A stretch of 64,000 nucleotides of DNA from Fidelibacterota bacterium. Its GTDB lineage: Bacteria; Fidelibacterota; UBA8477; JABMPR01. The DNA lies in contig JAIPJF010000021.1 in assembly GCA_021734325.1 (NCBI GenBank), positions 1 through 64,000 on the forward strand, in the 5' to 3' direction. Below the pieces are notes generated by a model, which worked only from the letters and a program-made list of their open reading frames with translations, searched no databases and was not told where the DNA came from. Position numbers and translations under genes: made by a program. Below, piece after piece: positions 25,670 through 34,884 of this stretch (its first letter is position 1; the number at the start of each line of letters is the position of its first letter).

Positions 25670-28177
25670 GTGAGTAAGCAAATGAAAGACCGGCTACATA
25701 AAATCGCTGCCTTGTTGCTCCTGCAGGGTGTCTTTGCGCTCAGCGCAATTGCTGCAGAGCAGATCGATATCAATAACGCATCCCTCTCTGATTTGGCTTC
25801 TTTACCCCTTTCTGTCGAGCAGGTTGAGGCTGTCTATGAATATGTCCAATACCAGGGTCCCCTTGAGAGCATCTATGAATTGGTCAACGTAAAAGAATTA
25901 AGCAATGAGGATTTTCAGAATCTCAAACGTGCTCTGGTGATCAAACCGGATGAGAACGCGTCATCAAATACCCGTCTGGAAGATCAATATCGGAAAGTGG
26001 AAAACTGGACTTCGACTGAAGGTGCCAGTGAAGGTTTGATGGAACTGTGGCTGGAACGTCTGGCCGAACCCATGAATGTGAATACAGCTTCTTACGAGGA
26101 TCTGGTATCCCTCCAGAATGTCAGTCCTGTGGATGCTGTTGCTGTGATGAAACTGAGAGCCGAATCGGGATCCATCGGATCAGCTCGCTGGCTCAGGAAT
26201 GCCATTGGGTTATCCTATTACGGCTATCAGAACATGCGTGACTTCATCACCTATGATGAAGCTGAAAGTGGTCAATGGCATATCTGGTACAACATGGTCA
26301 TGAAAACTATACCCTCAACGAATGCGACGGATGAGGAAGCCACAAATCCATTGCTCGGTGTTGGGAGCGCACCAGACATCCTGCACAAGTTTTCGTTTAG
26401 CAATTCTACCCACTGGAAGGCGGGTTTCTCATATAATCGTCAGTTTGGTGAGGCAAACCGATATTTTAAAGGAACTGACATTCCCGAGGTAAAGGCATCC
26501 TTGACACTGTCAGATTATAATCTCGGTGGATTTCACCTGGATCGTCTGGTCCTGGGGAATTTTTCTGCGACCTTTTCACAGGGCTTGATCTTTGAGAGTA
26601 CGGATTTTCGGTCCCCGCGTCGCTCTGGTTATGGCTGGAACAAGCGGGTCCATGGTATCTTCTCGGATCTTTCCAGATCTCAGGAGTATGCTCAGAGAGG
26701 GGTTGGGATTCAGGGTTCCCTATATAGCAAATTAAAATTTATAGGCTTTGTTTCCAAAAACGATCGGGACGCTGTCTTGAATCCAGACGGAGAATCTTTT
26801 ACCTCCCTTATCACCCTTTATCCACGGACTGATACTGGATTGATCACTGAGTTGTCACAACCATTGCTGGATGTTGTCGATGAGGTCACTTATGGTGGTA
26901 ATCTGAGATATGAACTATTCACAGGGACTTTCCTGGGAGTTTCCGCCTACGAAAGCCTCTACGACAAAGAGTTAAACCCCCAGCCGACACTCTCCATCAT
27001 TCACACTGATAATACCGGTCTTTTTCTGAACTCGTCAGGGAATGGTGGTGACACAGAGATAGCCGCCCTCCACGCTTCTTCCGCACAATCAAATTTGTGG
27101 AAAGACGCTCGTGCGAATAGACGCATTCAGGGACTTGAGTTTAGTACGGTGATCAAAAATCTGGCTTTTCAGGTAGAATGGGCCTATCTGGACAAGGATT
27201 CCGTGGGCAGCATTGACAATGAAGCATACAATGTGGCCATTAAAGATGAGCCACAGGCCCTGGTGGCAAATGCATTTCTCCAGTTTGATAATTTGAATTT
27301 CATGGTCCTGTATCGGGATTATGATCTGGCCTATGATAACCCATATCAGCGCAGCTTTTCTAATTATCAGCGTTACAAGAGCAGTATTTACGAGGATGAG
27401 TTTTATCTCAAGGATCCGGTCCTGTCCTACCTCTACACCGGAGCCTCGCAACCCCAGGCAGAAAGGGGTGTCTATATCAGTTCTCGGTATCAGATTCACC
27501 GGGCCTGGGTTATGACAGCCAATTTTGATACCTGGACCCGTGTCGCTGATGGATCCCGCTATTACCGGACGGTTGCGACTGCTGAATTCCGCCCAACTTT
27601 TAATTATCGGATAAATATTCGACAAAAATGGCAGGCCAGGGGTAGCTTTAATATCTTTTCCCCGACTGGATACGAAAATCGGGAAACCATCATTCGGGCA
27701 CGAATGCGACTCTCAGGTTTTGATCAGCTCCAGGTCACATATGTAAATTCTGCCACTCTTTTTGATCCCAGGAGAAGATTGACCATTGATCTGGCGAGCG
27801 GGGTTAGTAACGTTTCCCCAGTGGGGCAGGCAGCCAGCCCAGGGAATGCTTTGGGTTTTGTGCTTACCCATAATTTTACACCCATGTTCAAACTGATTGG
27901 ATCGGTTGTCTACTATAAAGGGTTCTTCTGGAGTTTTGAAGACACCGACTTTCGCGTTTTTGATTCTCCCGACGGCTCAATTCGCTGGTGGCTGACAGGA
28001 TTTTCTCGTATTGGCAATCACTGGGCTGTCAGGGCAAAACTATCCTGGGATGAGGGCTCTGCGCTTTCGAACTATGCCTATGGACTGGCACCCTATGATC
28101 CTCGCGTACTGGATAAGGGAACGACCTGGTTTGGTGAAGCCGTTGATTTTCGCCTGCAATTAGACTATGCATTTTAA
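25670..28177 (+). CDS. Helix-hairpin-helix protein fused to probable outer-membrane beta-barrel
   Basis: An 835-residue exported protein. After a signal peptide (to IAAEQ, about residue 29) come ComEA-type helix-hairpin-helix repeats: IDINNASLSDLASLPLSVEQ (about 31-90) and MNVNTASYEDLVSLQNVSPVD (about 135-195), the kind of fold that binds DNA backbones in ComEA. From about residue 215 the sequence alternates as a large beta-barrel and ends in DFRLQLDYAF with a terminal aromatic residue. The GTG at 25670 or the ATG at 25682 may be the start; neither has a strong ribosome site. It begins 9 bases after the PorV-like gene. Function is unknown; a DNA-binding periplasmic or surface domain on a barrel would fit a nucleic-acid uptake role (inference). 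Confidence 0.72.
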   Translation: MSKQMKDRLHKIAALLLLQGVFALSAIAAEQIDINNASLSDLASLPLSVEQVEAVYEYVQYQGPLESIYELVNVKELSNEDFQNLKRALVIKPDENASSNTRLEDQYRKVENWTSTEGASEGLMELWLERLAEPMNVNTASYEDLVSLQNVSPVDAVAVMKLRAESGSIGSARWLRNAIGLSYYGYQNMRDFITYDEAESGQWHIWYNMVMKTIPSTNATDEEATNPLLGVGSAPDILHKFSFSNSTHWKAGFSYNRQFGEANRYFKGTDIPEVKASLTLSDYNLGGFHLDRLVLGNFSATFSQGLIFESTDFRSPRRSGYGWNKRVHGIFSDLSRSQEYAQRGVGIQGSLYSKLKFIGFVSKNDRDAVLNPDGESFTSLITLYPRTDTGLITELSQPLLDVVDEVTYGGNLRYELFTGTFLGVSAYESLYDKELNPQPTLSIIHTDNTGLFLNSSGNGGDTEIAALHASSAQSNLWKDARANRRIQGLEFSTVIKNLAFQVEWAYLDKDSVGSIDNEAYNVAIKDEPQALVANAFLQFDNLNFMVLYRDYDLAYDNPYQRSFSNYQRYKSSIYEDEFYLKDPVLSYLYTGASQPQAERGVYISSRYQIHRAWVMTANFDTWTRVADGSRYYRTVATAEFRPTFNYRINIRQKWQARGSFNIFSPTGYENRETIIRARMRLSGFDQLQVTYVNSATLFDPRRRLTIDLASGVSNVSPVGQAASPGNALGFVLTHNFTPMFKLIGSVVYYKGFFWSFEDTDFRVFDSPDGSIRWWLTGFSRIGNHWAVRAKLSWDEGSALSNYAYGLAPYDPRVLDKGTTWFGEAVDFRLQLDYAF

Positions 28178-28255
28178 AAACTTAAACGCTGAGAATGCAA
28201 AGGGTGCATTGGTATTAATGATGAACCATCTAAAGCACAAAGCAAAAAGTAGAAA

Positions 28256-28356
28256 CGTCATCGCGAGCGATCCTGGCTTGCCTGGAGAGCGCGGCGATCT
28301 CAAGTTTGAGATTGCTTCGTCAAGCCGACATACATGTCGGCTCTCCTCGCAAAGAC
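28256..28356. repeat. Dispersed REP-like repeat, copy A
   Basis: Starts CGTCATCGCGAGCG, has a near-palindromic centre GCGATCTCAAGTTTGAGATTGC, and ends CTCCTCGCAAAGAC. It shares its core and right end with 41118-41201 (same strand) and with 31729-31820 (opposite strand). It also carries an extra inner hairpin GCCGACAT/ATGTCGGC. Confidence 0.8.
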
Positions 28357-28396
28357 TAGAAACAAATATTTAAAAATAAATATGAAGAAGAAATAT

Positions 28397-29734
28397 ATGA
28401 AGAATTCAATCAATTTACTGTTTAGGACGCTCACCCTTCTGCTGACCCTGAGTACAGCACTCATGGGACAGAGTTATTTCAACGCTTTGTTTATAGATCA
28501 GCTTAACACAAATAATGCAGAAGATATGGCCCTTTCCGGAGCTAACACCTCTGGATACAGCAGCCCCTTCAATACCTTTAATAATCCTGCGAATCAGGGG
28601 CAATTCAAGGGATTGAGTGTAACTGGAAGTGTGGCTGCCTTGGCGACGAATGAAAACCGTTCCTATCCCGCCATCGATCAGTTTGGCGATCGTGTAACTG
28701 ACAATATCTATGTCGTTTCGAGAGGACTCCAGAGCACTTATTCAGCGGGCATTTCCTGGGGTACTGGAAAGCTGGGTGTTTCTATGGCGAGTACGCCCTT
28801 CCTTACACCTGCATTCTTCTTCAAAGAAGAGATACGGGGAAGTCTCTATCCACCAAACGTGAATCGTGATCCCTTGATTGGTTATCATCATGTAGAGCAA
28901 ACAGGCGTAATACAGGGAACAGGTGCCAGCCTTGCATCTTCATTCGGTTCACTGTTATTAGGGGCTGGTGTGAGAATACTGCATGGAATTGGATTGGAAA
29001 GTCAATTTGGCGTTTCGGTCATCAACGATGCTGATACTTCAGCACTGGCAAGTGGAACAACATTTTTAAAAACTGAGACCTGGTCCCTGGATAACTCACC
29101 GCTGGTGATCAATTTGGGTGTGATCAAGGATTTAAATTTACACTGGCGGGTTAGCGCAAGCTATCAGTCAAAATATACCCTTGAATCCCAGCGGCAGAGT
29201 GCCATCCCAACGTGGGATTCAACCCTTGTTTATGGCCCCCTGTTATCGTGGAACGCAGACAGTCTGCTATTAACGACTGAGATTCCAGCCAAATTTGAGG
29301 TCGGATTACGCATGCGACCTTCAAATCCATTACCCACTTCCGTATATATCTCCATTGCGTATCAGGATTGGTCTCAATACAGTCTGAGTTATGGGGACAG
29401 TCTGGCAGATGGGACGAAGATCTTTGATTATCCGATGCAGGAGACCTTTACGATCAGCGGTGGTGTTGAGCACTGGGTGACTGAACATGTTCCTTTCCGT
29501 GCCGGCTTCTCCTGGATTGAGTCACCCCTTGCAGATAAACTGGCTCAAAGTCGATTTAGTGCAGGATCAGGTTGGGTGAGTGGACCCTTCCAGTTTGATA
29601 TTGCCGTTCAACTCAGCACCATTCAATACACCTTTACTGACATTTTTACGCCCACTGGGTTGACTCCCAATGTCTGGGAAAATGTGAGAGAGACCAATAC
29701 AAATTATTCATTTAGTGTGAGCTATAAACTGTGA
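28397..29734 (+). CDS. FadL-like outer-membrane beta-barrel protein
   Basis: I place the start at ATG 28397 (MKNSINLLF, GAAGAAG upstream); ATG 28382 is equally possible, and the longer frame from 28334 only reads through the dispersed repeat. A signal peptide (to LMGQSYF) is followed by a mature start with NNAEDMALSGANTSG and NPANQ, similar to FadL/OMPP1 and PorV proteins, and alternating beta-strands to the end (YSFSVSYKL). About 445 residues. A role in transport of hydrophobic or other solutes across the outer membrane is possible but not shown. Its stop codon overlaps the start of the next gene (GTGA), so it is coupled with the metallophosphatase-like/EEP fusion. Confidence 0.65.
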   Translation: MKNSINLLFRTLTLLLTLSTALMGQSYFNALFIDQLNTNNAEDMALSGANTSGYSSPFNTFNNPANQGQFKGLSVTGSVAALATNENRSYPAIDQFGDRVTDNIYVVSRGLQSTYSAGISWGTGKLGVSMASTPFLTPAFFFKEEIRGSLYPPNVNRDPLIGYHHVEQTGVIQGTGASLASSFGSLLLGAGVRILHGIGLESQFGVSVINDADTSALASGTTFLKTETWSLDNSPLVINLGVIKDLNLHWRVSASYQSKYTLESQRQSAIPTWDSTLVYGPLLSWNADSLLLTTEIPAKFEVGLRMRPSNPLPTSVYISIAYQDWSQYSLSYGDSLADGTKIFDYPMQETFTISGGVEHWVTEHVPFRAGFSWIESPLADKLAQSRFSAGSGWVSGPFQFDIAVQLSTIQYTFTDIFTPTGLTPNVWENVRETNTNYSFSVSYKL

Positions 29735-31695
29735 AGGTAACAACAAAAAATCGGCTTGCCATCATCTGTTTAGGTTTCTTCCTGAGCGTAGTTGGCATCA
29801 TTGAAGTTCAAGCCGCGACCTATAATCAAAAATTCGAGTCACCGGAATATCTGAAGATACATCTGCTTTTTACCAACGATCTCCATGGTGGGATTGCCCC
29901 ATCAAAAGCCTGGTTCATGAATCCTGAATTCCCGCCGGACCTTGGTGGGGGAGCAGCCATGTTCACGTATGTAAATGAGATTCGGGAAGAGGCTGCGACT
30001 GAAGGAGCAGAAGTACTCCTCCTGGATGGTGGGAATATTTACCAGGGGACCCCTTTGGGGATGGCAGATTCCGGGCGTGCCATGATCGACTGGATGAATC
30101 AGATGCAGTATGATGCTTCCGTCATAGGTCTTCAAGAGTTCATGTTCGGAATGGATAATGTTTCAGCGCTGGATAAGCGATCAAATTTCCCGCTCTTAAG
30201 TGCGAATGTGCGCTCAGATGAGTACGATCCACAGGATTACCTGATCAAGACAATTCAGGGAATCAAGATCGGGATTCTGGGTCTTACCACCGTTAATACT
30301 CCCAATAAGCTTCTTCCAGAGCAGACCGCGGGGGTTACGTTTGATAAAGAACTGCAAGTTGCAAAATCCTATCAAAAAGTATTCAAGGAAAAAGGGGTCA
30401 CCTGCACCATTGGTTTGTTTCATCTCGGCGTCCCCTATCAACGTGAAGATGAATTCGCTGAATTCGTAGACACCTATGAAGATGAAAGTGATTTCGGTGA
30501 TCGTGTCATAACCAATCTGGAAATGGCACACCTGGCAAAAGGAATCGATCTGATCGTCTCCGGTGGAACCAATGCGGGATATAATACTCCCTGGGAGGAT
30601 CCCCAGACCCATACTTTGGTGGTGCAGGGCTATGGTGGTGCCAGCAATATCGGTCATATCATTTTATACATTCATAAGAAGACTGGAACTCTGGCCGGTT
30701 ACAAACAACCCTTCTCAAGAGGGGTGCTGTTAACACTGAGTACAGATGATATTCAGCCTGACCAGACCATGACCAAACACTTAATCAAGCTGGAGGCTGA
30801 GAGAAGCAGACATCAAAAACAAGAATTTACTGCCCAGCCTGCTTCCGGTTCTGTCACTGATACCGGGAGCAAATTAGATCGCTGGAAATTGACGATTCCC
30901 GATTTCAACAAGGATGACCATCTGGAGGTAGCGACCTGGAATATGGAATGGTTTCCCAAGGCTCACGATAGTACCATCACAGCCGTTGCTGAAATCATGC
31001 AAAAAGTCAATGCGGATGTTTATGCAGTTCAGGAGATTGGAAGTCTCAAACAATTTGCAGAAATGATGGATCTCCTGCCAGGATATGATTTCCAGGTGAC
31101 GCGGCAATCCTCATTCTTTGACCAGGCGATCATTTACAAGACCAGTGTACTCAGCTATGTCGGTCGGAATGAACCTTTTGCCGACTCAGATTATAATTTT
31201 GCTGGACGACCACCTCTGCGTGTTGACTTTCTCTGGACCCATAGTGGTAAAAAGGAACCCATCTCCATCATCGATCTCCATTTGAAGTGTTGTGGAAATG
31301 GATTGGAGAGGCGCAAGAAATCGATCGATGAGCTGCATGAATATTTAAGTCTTGGTCTGGAATGGGGTGAGGATAATATCATCGTCATGGGTGATTGGAA
31401 TGATCAACTTGATGATGTTGGCATGGTTCAAAGCTTTGGTGCATTTCTGGATGACCCGCAAAATTTCTATTTTGTCACCAGCAAAATTGCCGGAGATGTT
31501 GAACAGGCCTCTTATCCGACCTGGCCCAGTTTTCTCGATCATATCCTTATCGGAAAGGGACTTTTTAATGCCTTTCATGATGGAGGTAATATTCAGACGC
31601 TTCCCGTAGAAAAGTGGTTGGGAAGTTGGGAAAATTATGAATCGATCATCTCTGATCACCGTCCAGTGCTCATGCAGCTTGACATGTCGCGCTAG
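29731..31695 (+). CDS. Degenerate 5'-nucleotidase-like domain fused to EEP-family nuclease/phosphatase
   Basis: A 654-residue exported protein with a signal peptide (to VQAAT, about 30) and a GTG start overlapping the previous stop. Residues 40-360 follow UshA-type metallophosphatases (FTNDLHGG, YQGTP, LLSANV, GLFHLGV), but several metal ligands differ: DAGD reads DGGN, GNHEFD reads GLQEFM and GGHTH reads SGGTN. This domain is therefore probably inactive or changed. Residues 400-654 form an intact endonuclease/exonuclease/phosphatase domain: ATWNMEWF, QEIG, DLHLKCC, GDWND, FLDHILI and SDHRPV with the catalytic His. EEP enzymes cleave phosphodiesters in DNA, RNA or lipids. Context with OB-fold and HhH proteins favours extracellular nucleic acid. 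The standalone EEP gene that follows is a close relative of this half. Confidence 0.82.
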   Translation: MKVTTKNRLAIICLGFFLSVVGIIEVQAATYNQKFESPEYLKIHLLFTNDLHGGIAPSKAWFMNPEFPPDLGGGAAMFTYVNEIREEAATEGAEVLLLDGGNIYQGTPLGMADSGRAMIDWMNQMQYDASVIGLQEFMFGMDNVSALDKRSNFPLLSANVRSDEYDPQDYLIKTIQGIKIGILGLTTVNTPNKLLPEQTAGVTFDKELQVAKSYQKVFKEKGVTCTIGLFHLGVPYQREDEFAEFVDTYEDESDFGDRVITNLEMAHLAKGIDLIVSGGTNAGYNTPWEDPQTHTLVVQGYGGASNIGHIILYIHKKTGTLAGYKQPFSRGVLLTLSTDDIQPDQTMTKHLIKLEAERSRHQKQEFTAQPASGSVTDTGSKLDRWKLTIPDFNKDDHLEVATWNMEWFPKAHDSTITAVAEIMQKVNADVYAVQEIGSLKQFAEMMDLLPGYDFQVTRQSSFFDQAIIYKTSVLSYVGRNEPFADSDYNFAGRPPLRVDFLWTHSGKKEPISIIDLHLKCCGNGLERRKKSIDELHEYLSLGLEWGEDNIIVMGDWNDQLDDVGMVQSFGAFLDDPQNFYFVTSKIAGDVEQASYPTWPSFLDHILIGKGLFNAFHDGGNIQTLPVEKWLGSWENYESIISDHRPVLMQLDMSR

Positions 31696-31728
31696 CATTT
31701 CAGACTTAATCTTGCAAACAATATGATT

Positions 31729-31820
31729 CGTCATTGCGAAGGAAGTATGACTGAAGCAATCTCAGACCAGAGATCGCTGCACGCTCCAATTGATATTGCG
31801 AAACGTTCGCGAAGCCGAAA
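31729..31820. repeat. Dispersed REP-like repeat, copy B (forms gene 5' end)
   Basis: CGTCATTGCGAAGGAAGTATG opens the copy, followed by GCAATCTCAGACCAGAGATCGC and CGTTCGCGAAG. It aligns along its length with the reverse complement of 41118-41201. It contains AAGGA plus ATG and stays open in the frame of the EEP lipoprotein gene. Confidence 0.8.
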
Positions 31821-32712
31821 GTTGGTCTATCTAATTTGTCTGATGATAGCCTTATTGGTCTCTTGTGCTGAGCCTGTCGTCTCCGGTGGAAATACCGGAC
31901 CAACCATCCCATCCATTGATGATGATGCCAGCATCAGTTTGGTGACCTGGAATATTCAAGATTTTCCTCAGTCAGGAAGTAAAACCATTGCCAGAGTTGG
32001 ACTGATCATGGATTCCCTCGATGCTGACTTTTATTGCCTCCAGGAAATTCGGGATAAATCAGCTTTGCAGGATGTTGTTAACGGATTGGACCAATATTCA
32101 GTCATTATATCCGATGATACCTACTACTTACATCTCGCCATCATCTACAAGCAGGAATACTTCCTACCAGTGGATGTGACCAGTTTGTTTGTCCGGGATG
32201 ATGATAATTTTGCCGGACGACCACCCTTGAAGATCGCTTTTGCTTACGAATTGGCTGGGAAGGAACAGGTTCTTAATCTCATCGATTTGCATATGAAGTG
32301 CTGTGAGGAATTTCCAAGTGATCTGGAGAGAAGACATGATGCGAGTGTAATGCTCCATGATTATATAGCATCATCGGGAGCAGAAGGAGACAGTAATTTC
32401 GTTGTCCTTGGAGATTGGAACGATGACATTCATGACCCGGATAACTCGGGTCAATATGCCTTCGAACCTTTCCTTAATGATCGGGAGAATTTCTATTTTG
32501 TGACGGATAGTCTGGCAGCGACGCGATCAGTGCGAAATGCATCCTACCCAAGCTGGAATAGCTTTCTGGATAATATCCTGATCAGTCGATCACTCTTTGA
32601 TGAATTTACAGCTTCGCATGTGAAGACTCTTCTCCTGGATGAGGTTTTTGGAGATTATACCACAGTGGTCTCTGATCATAGACCGGTTCTGTGGTCATTT
32701 AAACCGAATTAG
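31747..32712 (+). CDS. EEP-family nuclease/phosphatase lipoprotein
   Basis: About 321 residues. The proposed start, ATG 31747 (MTEAISDQ), lies in the dispersed repeat, with AAGGA six bases upstream; an earlier ATG at 31723 has no ribosome site. The repeat-encoded segment supplies a basic n-region (KRSRSRK) ahead of a lipoprotein signal (LMIALLVSCAEP). The catalytic domain has TWNIQDFP, LQEIR, DLHMKCC, GDWND, SFLDNILI and SDHRPV, all the expected EEP residues. It shares DNFAGRPPL, the KCC insertion and NFYFVT with the C-terminal half of the preceding protein, so the two arose by duplication. A surface-anchored nuclease is the likeliest role (inference). Confidence 0.82.
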   Translation: MTEAISDQRSLHAPIDIAKRSRSRKLVYLICLMIALLVSCAEPVVSGGNTGPTIPSIDDDASISLVTWNIQDFPQSGSKTIARVGLIMDSLDADFYCLQEIRDKSALQDVVNGLDQYSVIISDDTYYLHLAIIYKQEYFLPVDVTSLFVRDDDNFAGRPPLKIAFAYELAGKEQVLNLIDLHMKCCEEFPSDLERRHDASVMLHDYIASSGAEGDSNFVVLGDWNDDIHDPDNSGQYAFEPFLNDRENFYFVTDSLAATRSVRNASYPSWNSFLDNILISRSLFDEFTASHVKTLLLDEVFGDYTTVVSDHRPVLWSFKPN

Positions 32713-32849
32713 TATCTGTGCCCAAAGTTAGTTTTAAACAGATTCTATTGTTGTTTTTCACAGCGAAATTGACGAGTATCACGAAAAAGCATTAACTGTT
32801 TTTGCGATTTTCGGTTGTTTCTTTGTGAAAGAAGAGTTTAAAGACTGAC

Positions 32850-32865
32850 CCTGATTAGGATCAGG
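32850..32865 (-). terminator. Hairpin at end of rnc (weak terminator candidate)
   Basis: CCTGAT-TAGG-ATCAGG, a 6-bp stem overlapping the rnc stop codon in the convergent region. On the minus strand it is followed only by a short T-rich stretch, so terminator function is uncertain. Confidence 0.3.
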
Positions 32866-33631
32866 ACTGGATTTTATTCGAAAAAAAGACATCCCAGTTT
32901 TTCAGACTGTCCTCTGATGCGTGCTGGCTGGCTTCTTTTTTATTCCGACCTTCACCAAATCCAACCACGGTACCGTCAATAACAACCTGGATCATATATA
33001 TCGGATCATGATCTGGCCCTGTCGTCTTCGTGACTTCAAATACCGGATTCCCCAGCTTGAGCCGTTGACATTTTTCTGCCAGCTGCCCCTTGTAGTTAAA
33101 GGATTGGAGCTCTTCGGCATAATCTGGCTTTTCAGCGATCACATGCTTCATGATCCATGTTTCGGCAGGGGCGAAGCCCCCATCAAGGTATATGGCGGCA
33201 ATCAGTGATTCGATCACATCCGCCATAATAGAGTCATTTTCACGCTGACCATTCAGGCGGCTCGAGTCACTCAGAAGTATCCACCTGCCCAGATTCAGTC
33301 TCATTGCGCATTCAGAGAGATAGCTGCCGTTTACGAGGATGGTACGGTATTTTGTCAGGGTACCTTCATTCAAATGAAGGTGTGTTTTGAACAGATAGTC
33401 TGATACGACGAGCTGAAGTACGGCGTCACCGAGAAACTCCAGGCGTTCATAGGAATATCCCATATTGTTTTGACTTACGAATGAACTATGGGTGAGGGCT
33501 CTTTCCAGCAGGTGAGGTTTTTTAAATGTGTACCCAAGTGTTTTTTCTATTTCTGAACGATCTCGTAAAAAGGTTTCAGAAACATCTGATGTCTGCTCCG
33601 CTTTTCGAAAGAATATTTGCAGTAAGCTCAT
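32861..33631 (-). CDS. rnc: Ribonuclease III
   Basis: Cytoplasmic double-stranded RNA endonuclease for rRNA and mRNA processing. The 256 residues contain the RNase III domain (about 25-175), with the signature YERLEFLGDAVLQLVVS and the second acidic site DVIESLIAAIYLDGG; the Asp and Glu of both segments bind the catalytic magnesium. A double-stranded RNA-binding domain follows (about 180-250: NYKGQLAEKCQ...GEGRNKKEASQHAS). The N-terminal extension of about 25 residues is slightly longer than in Escherichia coli. It ends the lipid synthesis cluster, 11 bases after fabF. Confidence 0.96.
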   Translation of the reverse strand: MSLLQIFFRKAEQTSDVSETFLRDRSEIEKTLGYTFKKPHLLERALTHSSFVSQNNMGYSYERLEFLGDAVLQLVVSDYLFKTHLHLNEGTLTKYRTILVNGSYLSECAMRLNLGRWILLSDSSRLNGQRENDSIMADVIESLIAAIYLDGGFAPAETWIMKHVIAEKPDYAEELQSFNYKGQLAEKCQRLKLGNPVFEVTKTTGPDHDPIYMIQVVIDGTVVGFGEGRNKKEASQHASEDSLKNWDVFFSNKIQS

Positions 33632-33642
33632 ACCCGTGTTTA

Positions 33643-34884
33643 TCAGTCGATAAATTCCCTTATCGCCAAAACTGCGTTGTGGCCGCCAAATCCAAAGGAA
33701 TTGCTGATGGCCGCCTTTACCTCACGTTGTACTGCGACATTGGGTGTATAGTTAAGATTGCATTCGTCGCACGGATTCTCATGGTGAATGGTTGGGGCAA
33801 TGGTATTGGTCTGAACGGTTTTTACCAGTGCAGCCAATTCGACACCACCTGATGCACCAAGTAAATGACCCGTCATCGATTTGGTGGAGCTTATCGCCAG
33901 TTTATGGGCATGATCCCCAAACACACTTTTAATCGCGTAGGACTCATTTTTATCATTCGCATGTGTGGAAGTACCATGAGCATTGATGTAGTCTATGTCT
34001 TCAGGGAGAAGACCGGCATCATCAATAGCCATTTTCATGGCTCTCTGGGCGCCTTCACCTTCTGGAGCTGGACTGGTAATATGATAGGCATCTGCAGTCA
34101 TCCCAAAACCTGAAAGTTCGGCCAGAATAGTTGCTCCTCTGTTCTGGGCGTGCTCCAAACTCTCCATGACAAATACACCACCGCCCTCGCCCATGACAAA
34201 GCCATCACGACCCTTATCAAAGGGACGGCAGGCAGTTTCAGGATCAGGATTGAATGAGAGTGCTTTCATATTGGCAAACCCGGCAAAGCCCATGGGAGTC
34301 AGAGCGGCATCTGCTCCACCACAGACCATAACATCAGCATCTCCATATCTGATAGATCGCAATCCCAGACCAATGGCATGGGCAGCCGTTGCACAGGCCG
34401 AATTGATTGAAAAATTCGGGCCTTTTAAACCCCAGATAATGGAAACAAATCCAGCGGCAATGTCTGGGATCATCATAGGAATGAAGAATGGACTCACACG
34501 ACGATGTCCGCTTTTAATCAGCATATTATGCTGCTCTTCGAAAGTGAACAAGCCACCGACACCGCTACCAATAATAACACCAATCCTTGTGGGGTCTTCT
34601 TCCTTAATGTTTAAACCACTCTGATTGAGTGCGGCTTTCGCAGAATGAACTGAATAGCGTGTGAAGGGATCCATGCGCCGTGATTCTTTAAAGTCGACAA
34701 CATCAGCGATATCCAGATCATCTTTGACTGCTGCCGCAACTGTGGCGTTGTAACCTTCTTCTACCAGCCAATCCTGAGTAGTGATTCCATTGGTTCCAGA
34801 GACAAGATTATTCCAGAACGTTTCCACTTCATTTCCAAGTGGTGAGACAACCCCCATGCCGGTTATTACAACACGCTTCTTCAT
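33643..34884 (-). CDS. fabF: 3-oxoacyl-ACP synthase II (KAS II)
   Basis: Condenses malonyl-ACP with acyl-ACP in fatty acid elongation, and is the KAS that makes cis-vaccenate in many bacteria. The 413 residues match FabF. The catalytic triad is visible: Cys in NSACATAAHAIG, His in NAHGTSTHAND and His in MTGHLLGASG. The start MKKRVVITGMGVVSPLG is canonical. It follows acpP by 100 bases and precedes rnc, the common order in many phyla. Confidence 0.97.
   Translation of the reverse strand: MKKRVVITGMGVVSPLGNEVETFWNNLVSGTNGITTQDWLVEEGYNATVAAAVKDDLDIADVVDFKESRRMDPFTRYSVHSAKAALNQSGLNIKEEDPTRIGVIIGSGVGGLFTFEEQHNMLIKSGHRRVSPFFIPMMIPDIAAGFVSIIWGLKGPNFSINSACATAAHAIGLGLRSIRYGDADVMVCGGADAALTPMGFAGFANMKALSFNPDPETACRPFDKGRDGFVMGEGGGVFVMESLEHAQNRGATILAELSGFGMTADAYHITSPAPEGEGAQRAMKMAIDDAGLLPEDIDYINAHGTSTHANDKNESYAIKSVFGDHAHKLAISSTKSMTGHLLGASGGVELAALVKTVQTNTIAPTIHHENPCDECNLNYTPNVAVQREVKAAISNSFGFGGHNAVLAIREFID

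Noticed and set aside
27089-27625. 178-codon minus-strand frame within the HhH-barrel gene
   Set aside because: No recognisable features; antisense to a convincing gene.
28167-28373. Small plus-strand frame between the HhH-barrel and FadL-like genes
   Set aside because: It mostly translates the dispersed repeat and has no ribosome site.
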